Positions 6,432 through 11,703 of a DNA stretch of 11,703 bases are shown here, one piece after another. Positions within the stretch are counted from its first letter, which is position 1. Every line of letters starts with the position of its first letter. Source of the stretch: Desulfobacca acetoxidans. Lineage in GTDB: Bacteria > Desulfobacterota > Desulfobaccia > Desulfobaccales > 0-14-0-80-60-11. Location of the stretch: positions 1 through 11,703 of the forward strand of contig DYJG01000033.1 in NCBI GenBank assembly GCA_020723225.1, read 5' to 3'. The notes under the pieces are model-generated. The model saw only the letters and a program-made list of their open reading frames with translations. It searched no databases and was not told where the DNA came from. The position numbers and the translations under genes were made by a program.

Positions 6432-6965
6432 ATGACAGACAATGAACCAACAAACGCTTTACGCCTGGAGCTGGCCCGGCACCTGGAGGCCCTGGCCCAA
6501 CGGCTGCGCCAGGGAGAAACGGCCGAAGACATAGCCCTGGCTCCGGGGATCGAAGCCTATATTCATCTCAAAGAAAAGAAAGGGCGTCCCTGCGCCAAGG
6601 TCATCGTCAAATGGCTGCCTCCGGCCTACGCCGCCCCCGATTTCGTCCCCTGCAAGGATGAAGGGCTGCGGCAGCTGGCAAACTTCAAAGAGGTCAAGAA
6701 AAGGCTGGGAATCGCCTTCCGGGAGTTGGAGAAGGCCGCGGGCCGGGGAGAATTCCCCGGAGAGGGCCAACTTCGGGAATTTGTAGCCGCGTCCCGGGAA
6801 TTTGCCCGCTTCGCCGACCCGGAATGGCAGGCGGAGATGCAAACTTTTTTGGAACACGCGGCTAACCTGGAATTGGCCTGGCAGCGCCGGCAACTGGAGA
6901 TGCTGCAGCATGAGCTGCGGGACTTGCATAACCAAATGGTAACCTGCCATCGGGAGCATAAATAA
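6432..6965 (+). CDS. Small helical protein ending in a CH motif, possible XXXCH-domain protein
   Basis: A 177-residue, mostly helical, soluble protein. The N-terminal part has a helix (LRLELARHLEALAQRLRQG, about 10-28), then a short strand region, GIEAYIHLKEKKGRPCAKVIVKW (about 39-61), ending in a Trp. The C-terminal part is a long helix that finishes with MVTCHREHK. A small terminal domain ending in CH is typical of the XXXCH family described in Desulfobacterota, and the N-terminal part resembles the amphi-Trp type of small domain. Both assignments are from pattern and uncertain; no molecular role is known. The ATG at 6432 has GAGG 7 nt upstream, supplied by the end of palindromic element copy 1. 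The gene ends just before copy 2, so it forms its own short transcript or is read through from ahbA. Confidence 0.7.
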   Translation: MTDNEPTNALRLELARHLEALAQRLRQGETAEDIALAPGIEAYIHLKEKKGRPCAKVIVKWLPPAYAAPDFVPCKDEGLRQLANFKEVKKRLGIAFRELEKAAGRGEFPGEGQLREFVAASREFARFADPEWQAEMQTFLEHAANLELAWQRRQLEMLQHELRDLHNQMVTCHREHK

Positions 6966-7100
6966 AAGACTTAACCACAGAGACACAGAGGACACAGAGA
7001 TTCACAGAGGAAAATTAAAATGCTTTGGCGCAGAGCGCCAAAGCATTTTTAAATTCTCTGTGTAACTCTGTGCTCTCTGTGCCTCTGTGGTTAATCTTTT
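6965..7100. repeat. CACAGAG palindromic element, copy 2 (between convergent genes)
   Basis: Left arm from 6971 and right arm to 7094, each with four heptamers and spacers of 1, 2 and 3 nt counted from the outside. The centre is a perfect 15-bp hairpin, AAAATGCTTTGGCGC with loop AGA. The outer ends are TTAACC and GGTTAA with A- and T-runs outside. It fills the whole gap between the CH-motif gene and uspA. The uspA stop codon (7091-7093) lies inside it. Confidence 0.92.
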
Positions 7101-7543
7101 AAAGGAACGCACAGCACCGGACACGGCAGCAGCCTGACCACCTTCTCCGCGGTGGAGCCGAAAAAGACCTCCTCCAGGGGGGCCCGGCCGCGCTGGCCGT
7201 AGCCTCCCAGAATCACCAGGTCCACCGCCAGGTCCCGGGCCAACACCGCGATCTGTTGGAAAGGGACTCCCACCGTCACCATGCTCTCAATCTGCATGGC
7301 TTCCGGGTCGCAATGTTTGATAAAGGCCTGCAACTGCTCCTGGGCCCGCTCCCGGAGCTCCGGCACCAGGGTTTCGGGTTCCACCTTGAGGTGTTCCGCC
7401 AAGACCCCCAACCGCTTGTCGTTGATGACGTGGAGCAGGATGATCTTGGCCCCGAAAGGCCGGCCCAGGTTTTTGGCGGTCTGAAACGCGGCGCAGGCGC
7501 AGTCGGAAAAATCGGTGGCCACCAGAATGGTTTGCAGGTCCAT
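7091..7543 (-). CDS. Universal stress protein, UspA family
   Basis: A 150-residue single-domain Usp protein, about the usual length. It starts MDLQTILVATDFSDCACAAFQTA, with the conserved D11 of the nucleotide-binding fold. Strand-helix alternation follows, with KIILLHVIND at about 33-42. The ATP-binding loop is LVILGGYGQRG with FFGSTAEKVVR, giving G-x2-G-x12-GS against the usual G-x2-G-x9-GS, so the loop is three residues longer than typical. It ends CPVLCVPLKD. The last codons and the stop lie in palindromic element copy 2. A weak GAGA lies upstream of ATG 7543. It is cytoplasmic and probably binds ATP; the exact role in stress survival cannot be given. It is transcribed in the same direction as the selenoprotein gene but separated from it by copy 3. 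Confidence 0.92.
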   Translation of the reverse strand: MDLQTILVATDFSDCACAAFQTAKNLGRPFGAKIILLHVINDKRLGVLAEHLKVEPETLVPELRERAQEQLQAFIKHCDPEAMQIESMVTVGVPFQQIAVLARDLAVDLVILGGYGQRGRAPLEEVFFGSTAEKVVRLLPCPVLCVPLKD

Positions 7544-7564
7544 TTTCGATTCTCAAATAAGTTA

Positions 7565-7701
7565 AAGAAGTTAACCACAGAGACACAGAGGACACAGAGT
7601 TTCACAGAGATAATAATTATGGTTTGGCGCCTTGCGCCAAACCAAAAATCTTTTCCTCCGTGAATCTCTGTGCTCTCTGTGTCTCTGTGGTAAATCTTTT
7701 T
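7565..7701. repeat. CACAGAG palindromic element, copy 3
   Basis: The left arm begins at 7571 and the right arm ends near 7694. The centre is GGTTTGGCGC / GCGCCAAACC with loop CTT. The first heptamer of the right arm is changed to CTCCGTG. It lies directly after the stop codon of the selenoprotein gene (7700-7702, minus strand) and about 20 bp upstream of the uspA start, so on the minus strand it may act as a terminator between the two. Confidence 0.9.
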
Positions 7702-8263
7702 ATTTCGCCGCGGCTTTGATCTCCTTCAGGACCTCTTCCGCGCTTTCGAAGGTGCCGATGTGTACTATGAGTATCTTGCCGGATTTATCCAACAGCACGC
7801 TCACCGGATAGGGATGGAAGTTCAAGGCGTCGCCGAAGGTGCTCTTGGGATCCGCAATCTGGGGGAACTGGATCTTTTGGAACATCTTCCACATTTTTAC
7901 GGCATTTTCATCATTTCCCTGGCCCATCGCCAGAAATTTTACCTTGGCTTTCAGGGCCGCGTCCTGCTGCACCAGATCGAACAACTTGTTTAGCACAGGA
8001 GCCTGTGCCAGACAATGCGGTCAGGTGGTGTTGAACTGCTCAATAAAGACATATGGCGCTTTGATGTCCTTCAGGGTGAATTCCTTAGCGCCGTCTAGGC
8101 CCAGGTACTTGGCGTCCTCATCGGACATGGGCTTGGGGAATTTTACATTGCCCACCGACTGTCCGACTTTGGGCTCCACGTCCGCGGCCAGGGAAACCGC
8201 GGCGTTAAAGAGCAACAGCGCCAAGCAGCAAACCAGGGCAAACCACCGGCTTTTCCGATTCAT
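7700..8263 (-). CDS. Exported thioredoxin-fold selenoprotein with U-x2-C motif
   Basis: A 187-residue protein if the in-frame TGA at 8023-8021 is read as selenocysteine (residue 81). The N-terminus is a signal peptide: MNRKSR, a hydrophobic core, and a likely cut after VSLAA (about residue 27). The mature part is a TlpA/redoxin-like thioredoxin fold: FTLKDIKAPYVFIEQF, then the active site TTUPHC (U81, C84), and YPVSVLLDKSGKI (cis-Pro at P153) and a C-terminal helix. Homologues usually have a CPxC site at this place, so U replaces the first Cys. A hairpin typical of bacterial SECIS follows the TGA. ATG 8263 has AAAGGGGGG 5 nt upstream; a TTG at 8290 is unlikely. It probably acts as a periplasmic thiol-disulfide or peroxide reductase; the substrate is unknown. 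Without Sec decoding it would be cut at 80 residues. Confidence 0.83.
7991..8010 (-). promoter_or_regulatory. Bacterial SECIS-like hairpin after the TGA
   Basis: On the minus strand UGGCACAG (8010-8003) pairs with CUGUGCUA (7998-7991) as 8 base pairs including one G-U, closing a GCUC loop. The loop starts 18 nt after the UGA, in the distance range of bacterial SECIS elements, and begins with G, as in the GGUC loop of E. coli fdhF. Confidence 0.72.
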
Positions 8264-8291
8264 TGCGCCCCCCTTTCGTGGTTTTTCCAAA

Positions 8292-8320
8292 ATGATAATT
8301 CATGCAACACCAAAGGGCAA
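8292..8320 (-). promoter_or_regulatory. Candidate sigma70 promoter for the selenoprotein gene
   Basis: On the minus strand TTGCCC (8320-8315) and TATCAT (8297-8292) are 17 bp apart, matching consensus at 4 and 5 of 6 positions. The transcript would begin near 8285, about 22 nt before the ATG at 8263. Confidence 0.5.
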
Positions 8321-8449
8321 GGGCAGAATAGTATTTTAGATTCGCAGAAGGCAATCGGTGGGCATGATGTTTGGTGAAAGTTTATGGGACGGCGTAAAGA
8401 GAACAATGACCTGCAAGAGGCCGCGCCAGTTTTGGTTGTTGCTCCACCC

Positions 8450-8455
8450 TATAAT
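8450..8455 (+). promoter_or_regulatory. Candidate -10 box for the diguanylate cyclase gene
   Basis: A perfect TATAAT lies about 75 bp before the start at 8529. No convincing -35 element is found at the right distance, so the site may need an activator or may be chance in an A+T-rich stretch. Confidence 0.3.
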
Positions 8456-8528
8456 CATTTTCAGAATTATAAAAGTATGTTAAAGTCGAGAGCATTTTGT
8501 TTCGATAAGACTATTAATCCGCTAGAGA

Positions 8529-10781
8529 ATGCCACAGCCCGCAAAGAGGCCCTCTGCTATGGACTGGTCCGTCAAAATCATCATCGTCGCCTCTATTTTG
8601 GTGCAACTCGCCGCGGCAGTTTTGGCGGTCCAACTGATTTTCCTCACCAAGAGGATCTTGGCCTGGACTTTCATCGCCGTGGCCATTCTGCTGATGGCGG
8701 TGAGACGTTGCCTTACTTTTTACGGGGGGATGCTCGATCCCTCCATCTCCACCGTGGACCTGGCCTCGGCCGTCACCACCCTGGGGATTTCCGTCTCTAT
8801 GCTGGTAGGCGTGGCCTTGATCAGGCCCCTGTTTTTAGCCATTGATCGGGACAAACAGCAACTTGCTCAAAGCCGGGAGGAATTTCAATTATTAGTGGAG
8901 AATATGCCGGCCATAGTCTTTACGGGATATAAGGACGAAAGCGTCAGGTTCTACGATAATAAAATCTTGGATATCACCGGTTATCCTCGAGAGATGTTCG
9001 AGAAGAACAGAAAGAAATGGTCGGATATTATTGTCGACGTCGATTGGCAAAAAGCTAAAACGGCCTTCATCGAAGCCTTGGGAAGCGACCTGGCCTATGT
9101 CCGGGAATACCGGGTCATCCATAAAAACGGCCACTTTGTTTGGCTCCAGGAACGCAGCCGCATTATTTGCGACACCGAGAATAATATTCATCATATCAGC
9201 GGAGTTTTTTTCGATATCACGGAAAAAAGGCAAATTGAAGCCAAATTGCACGAGGCTATGGCCTCTCTCCAGAATACGGTCAACGATTTGGAAAAAAGCG
9301 AGAATGAATTCAAATTACTGATCGAAAATATCCCGGCCATTCCGTTTACGGGGTTCAGCGACGGGACCGTCAAGTTCTTTAACAACAAGGTCATGGAGAT
9401 CACCGGTTATCCCCGGGAAATCTTTGAGACTAAGCGAAAGAAGTGGCCGGACATCGTCGTGGACGAAGACTGGCGGAAAGCCAAAAAGATTTTCATCGAG
9501 GCTTTAAAAACCGATATGGCTTACGCCCGTGAGTATAGGATAAAAAATAAGAACGGACACTATATCTGGCTCCAGGAACGCAGCCGTATCATCTGTGATG
9601 CTGCCGGCAACATTGACTATATCAGTGGAGTCTTTTTTGATATTACCGCGACCCGCGAGATTGAAGCGGCATTGCGTCATGCCATGAAAAACCTTGAAGA
9701 TAAGGTTACCGAGATAAATAATCATAATCAACGAATATCTCTGTTGAACGAACTGGGAGAACTGCTCCAATCATGCCTGACCCTGCAAGAGGCCTACCAG
9801 AGCGTTGCCCAGGTGGTCCCCCGGTTGTTTCCCGGCCTGGCGGGCGCCCTGTTTATCGTCACCCCCAGGAAAAGCCTGTTTCTGCAGGCCGTGACCCGCT
9901 GGGGAGAGATTTCCGTTGCTGAGGACGTCTTTACCCTGGACGATTGCTGGGCCTTAAGGCGGGGCGGGGTCCATCTTGGGAAGAATTGTTCCTCCGGTTT
10001 GGTTTGCAAACATTTGCCGGCTTCAGCCACCGATTATCTATGCGTTCCCTTAATTGCCCAGGGAGAAATCATCGGTCTGATCTATCTACAAACCGTAAAC
10101 GGCAGTTCCCTGGAGGCCCTCCAAGCCCAGGAAAACCCCTTGCTGGTCCAGAGCCAGCAGCTCGCCGTCACCGTGGCCAAGCAGATCTCCATGGCCCTGG
10201 CCAACCTGAACTTGCGGGAAAGCCTGCATATCCAGGCCATTATCGACCCGCTCACCGGCCTCTATAACCGGCGCTATATGGAAGATACCCTGGAGCGGGA
10301 AATCTACCGGGGCAAGAGAAGGGATGCCCCCATCGGCATCATTTTAATGGATCTCGATTATTTCAAACGGATTAACGACACCTACGGCCATGAAGCCGGA
10401 GATACGCTGCTGGCGGCCGTTGGCGGGTATATCAAGAAACATATCCGCCGGGAGGATGTGCCCTGCCGCTATGGAGGGGAGGAATTTCTCCTGATTCTGC
10501 CCGACGCCAACCTGGAAAACACTTATAACCGGGCGGAGGAGCTGCGCAACCTCATCAGCAAGTTTGACGTCAAGCACCTGGGGCTTTCCCTGGGTAAAAT
10601 CACCGCGTCCTTCGGTGTGGCCGCCTGCCCCGACCACGGGGAAAATGTGGAGGATGTCATCCGGGCCGCGGACGCCGCCCTGTACCTGGCCAAATCGGGA
10701 GGACGGAACCTGACGGTCATGGCCAGCCAGGCCATGTTATCCCCCGGCCCACTGGAAGCGGACCTGACTTTTAGCAATTGA
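8529..10781 (+). CDS. Membrane PAS-PAS-GAF diguanylate cyclase
   Basis: A 750-residue sensor that makes c-di-GMP from two GTP. Three hydrophobic segments (about 14-37, 42-62, 80-105) anchor it. Two PAS domains (about 115-240 and 257-382) are close copies of each other. A GAF domain (about 403-560) has DDCWALRRGGVH and YLCVPLIAQGE, with several Cys. The GGDEF domain (about 570-735) has DPLTGLYNRRYME, the active motif GGEEF at 649-653, and the inhibitory RxxD site (RRED) five residues before it, so it should be active and product-inhibited. There is no EAL domain. ATG 8529 has a weak GAGA. ATG 8559 (MDWS), with AGAGG upstream, starts closer to the first membrane helix and may be the true start. 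The gene ends at palindromic element copy 4. Confidence 0.9.
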   Translation: MPQPAKRPSAMDWSVKIIIVASILVQLAAAVLAVQLIFLTKRILAWTFIAVAILLMAVRRCLTFYGGMLDPSISTVDLASAVTTLGISVSMLVGVALIRPLFLAIDRDKQQLAQSREEFQLLVENMPAIVFTGYKDESVRFYDNKILDITGYPREMFEKNRKKWSDIIVDVDWQKAKTAFIEALGSDLAYVREYRVIHKNGHFVWLQERSRIICDTENNIHHISGVFFDITEKRQIEAKLHEAMASLQNTVNDLEKSENEFKLLIENIPAIPFTGFSDGTVKFFNNKVMEITGYPREIFETKRKKWPDIVVDEDWRKAKKIFIEALKTDMAYAREYRIKNKNGHYIWLQERSRIICDAAGNIDYISGVFFDITATREIEAALRHAMKNLEDKVTEINNHNQRISLLNELGELLQSCLTLQEAYQSVAQVVPRLFPGLAGALFIVTPRKSLFLQAVTRWGEISVAEDVFTLDDCWALRRGGVHLGKNCSSGLVCKHLPASATDYLCVPLIAQGEIIGLIYLQTVNGSSLEALQAQENPLLVQSQQLAVTVAKQISMALANLNLRESLHIQAIIDPLTGLYNRRYMEDTLEREIYRGKRRDAPIGIILMDLDYFKRINDTYGHEAGDTLLAAVGGYIKKHIRREDVPCRYGGEEFLLILPDANLENTYNRAEELRNLISKFDVKHLGLSLGKITASFGVAACPDHGENVEDVIRAADAALYLAKSGGRNLTVMASQAMLSPGPLEADLTFSN
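8871..9670 (+). repeat. Intragenic PAS duplication
   Basis: Two in-frame copies, 8871-9244 and 9297-9670, lie exactly 426 bp (142 codons) apart. They share long stretches such as WLQERSRIICD and a 20-base identical run at 9141-9160 and 9567-9586. The duplication is fairly recent or kept similar by conversion. Confidence 0.85.
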
Positions 10782-10782
10782 A

Positions 10783-10921
10783 AAAAAAGATTAACCACAG
10801 AGACACAGAGAGCACAGAGATTCACAGAGATAATTATTATGGTTTGGCGCAAAGCGCCAAACCATAATAAATTCCTCTGTGTAACTCTGTGTCCTCTGTG
10901 CCTCTGTGGTTAATCTTTTTC
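10783..10921. repeat. CACAGAG palindromic element, copy 4 (between convergent genes)
   Basis: The arms run from 10791 to 10913, with A- and T-runs outside. Spacers are again 1, 2 and 3 nt. The centre is the longest perfect hairpin of the four, TTATTATGGTTTGGCGC with loop AAA and a full 17-bp complement. It fills the whole gap between the stop codons of the diguanylate cyclase gene and the exonuclease fusion gene. Confidence 0.92.
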
Positions 10922-10922
10922 T

Positions 10923-11703
10923 TTACCCCCCGCCAAAAAAACGCTCCTCCCGCCAATCCACCGGCACCCGCACCAACGCGCCCTGGCGGTGCTGGTAAAG
11001 CAGGTAGCCCTTCTCCACTCCGAAGGTAAAGAGCCGCCGGGTCAGGAGCACGTCCTGGCGGCAGTAGGACTCCAGTTCCTCCCAGTTGCCTGCCGCGTAA
11101 AGCTCCAGGGCGAGCAAGCCGTCCCCGGTCTTGGCTTCCCCCAGGGTCTTTTCCGCCAGGTGGCCCAGGGAGAGGCGGTGGCCCAGACTTTGTTGGATTT
11201 CCTCCAGGATGTCCAAGGTGGGGAGCGCGGCCAGCTCCACTTTGGTGTAGGGTTGCAGCACCCGGTAGTCGAAGCGTTTGACGTTAAAGCCCACCACCAG
11301 GTCCAGTTCCTGGAGACGTGCGGCCAGGCGTTCCAGGTCCGCTTCCCGGTAAGCCTCCATCCGCTGGGGGTTGCTCTCCCCCAGGACCGCCAGGGAGACG
11401 CCCATGCGGTGGCATTGGCCCCAGCCGCCCACGTCCGCCGCGGAGCAGCAGGTCTCCAGGTCCAGAAATCCCACCTTCCGGGCGTTGATCCAGGTCTCCG
11501 GCTCGGGCTCGGGCTCCGGGGAGGGTAGGGGGGCGGTATAGGGCTCCTGGGGAGACTCAGCCGCGGTCACCGGCTCCATCCCCAGGAGCAGCGCCGCGGT
11601 GAGAACCGCGGCTTCCTTGTCCAGGGGCTTGTTCCCCGAGCCGCATTTGGGGGAATGGACGCACGACGGGCAGCCGTCTTCGCAGGGGCAGGCGTCGATG
11701 AGT
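10923..11703 (-). CDS. Fused helicase C-terminus and DEDD exonuclease, MrfA-MrfB-like (partial)
   Basis: The frame is open to the right edge; 259 residues are visible and the N-terminus lies outside. The first 41 residues hold four to five cysteines in CPCEDGCPSCVHSPKCGSGN followed by KPLDKEAA, the hallmark zinc-like end of DEAD/DEAH helicases with a DUF1998 region (MrfA/YprA type). A linker rich in Pro and Glu (SPEPEPEPE) follows. Then comes an RNase H-like 3'-5' exonuclease: DLET (motif I, DxE), VVGFNVKRFDYRVL (motif II), and YCRQD (motif III, Y-x3-D), so DEDDy type with all acidic residues present. In Bacillus, MrfA and MrfB are separate proteins of a mitomycin C repair pathway; here they are one chain. 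An ATG at 11579 in the frame is internal, since the homology continues upstream of it. The role is probably DNA repair in the cytoplasm. Confidence 0.85.
   Translation of the reverse strand, partial: LIDACPCEDGCPSCVHSPKCGSGNKPLDKEAAVLTAALLLGMEPVTAAESPQEPYTAPLPSPEPEPEPETWINARKVGFLDLETCCSAADVGGWGQCHRMGVSLAVLGESNPQRMEAYREADLERLAARLQELDLVVGFNVKRFDYRVLQPYTKVELAALPTLDILEEIQQSLGHRLSLGHLAEKTLGEAKTGDGLLALELYAAGNWEELESYCRQDVLLTRRLFTFGVEKGYLLYQHRQGALVRVPVDWREERFFGGG

Noticed and set aside
6275..7701. Possible CRISPR array from the regular short repeats
   Set aside because: The repeated units are 7 nt with 1-3 nt spacers arranged as palindromes, with no 28-37 nt repeats or unique spacers and no cas genes.
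8021..8023. TGA as a nonsense mutation making a pseudogene
   Set aside because: The downstream frame is intact to the natural end, the TGA is exactly at the redox Cys position, and a SECIS-like hairpin follows. Selenocysteine explains all of this better.
8384..8845. A 153-codon plus-strand frame before and inside the diguanylate cyclase gene
   Set aside because: Its second half is the diguanylate cyclase gene in another frame and its first half has no family features.
6275..10921. The palindromes as insertion sequences or MITEs with target duplications
   Set aside because: No transposase gene is present and I could not find convincing flanking target duplications. Movement in the past remains possible.
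10989..11528. A 179-codon plus-strand frame opposite the exonuclease
   Set aside because: Shadow of the exonuclease gene, which has all DEDD motifs.

Overview
The window looks like a piece of chromosome from a G+C-rich anaerobic Desulfobacterota, of the sulfate-reducing or syntrophic type. This is an inference from gene content: alternative (siroheme-dependent) heme biosynthesis genes, a likely selenoprotein, several PAS/GGDEF/receiver sensors, and intergenic palindromes built from CACAGAG heptamers. No rRNA, tRNA, CRISPR array or transposase gene was seen.

Layout. Positions 1-312 (-) hold the N-terminus of a GH13/CBM48 alpha-glucan enzyme that runs off the left edge. Positions 313-1125 are A+T-rich and carry a DUF4160-DUF2442 gene pair (+) that looks acquired. 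A DUF169 gene (-) follows at 1162-1890. Positions 2119-4035 (+) encode a membrane protein with PAS, a Cys4 module and a receiver, but no kinase. Tightly after it come ahbD (heme b synthase, radical SAM), a two-TM protein of unknown role, a tiny remnant resembling the end of ahbD, and an AhbA/AhbB-type siroheme decarboxylase subunit, probably ahbA. Then come a small protein ending in a CH motif (6432-6965, +), a UspA protein (7091-7543, -), and a thioredoxin-fold exported protein (7700-8263, -). This last one is split by an in-frame TGA that is best read as selenocysteine. A PAS-PAS-GAF-GGDEF diguanylate cyclase (8529-10781, +) follows. The window ends with the C-terminal part of a fused DEAD/DEAH helicase and DEDD exonuclease (MrfA-MrfB-like, -), open at the right edge.

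The most striking non-coding content is four copies of a ~125-140 bp palindromic element at about 6275-6431, 6965-7100, 7565-7701 and 10783-10921. Each arm carries four CACAGAG heptamers with spacers growing 1, 2, 3 nt toward the centre. The centre is a TTTGGCGC hairpin whose stem changes in a compensatory way between copies. Every copy abuts at least one stop codon, and two lie between convergent genes, so a bidirectional terminator or RNA-processing role is likely. A half-arm with a different heptamer (CGCAAAG) but the same 1- and 2-nt spacers lies just upstream of the siroheme decarboxylase gene.

How the genes fit together: ahbD and the siroheme decarboxylase subunit belong to one pathway (siroheme to heme b), with the other subunit and ahbC not in view. 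The UspA protein and the Sec-thioredoxin are consistent with stress and redox protection in an anaerobe. The two sensors suggest c-di-GMP and phosphorelay signalling. No gap between genes exceeds 300 bases; the largest (313-603, 8264-8528 and 1891-2118) hold only the promoters and inverted repeats listed.
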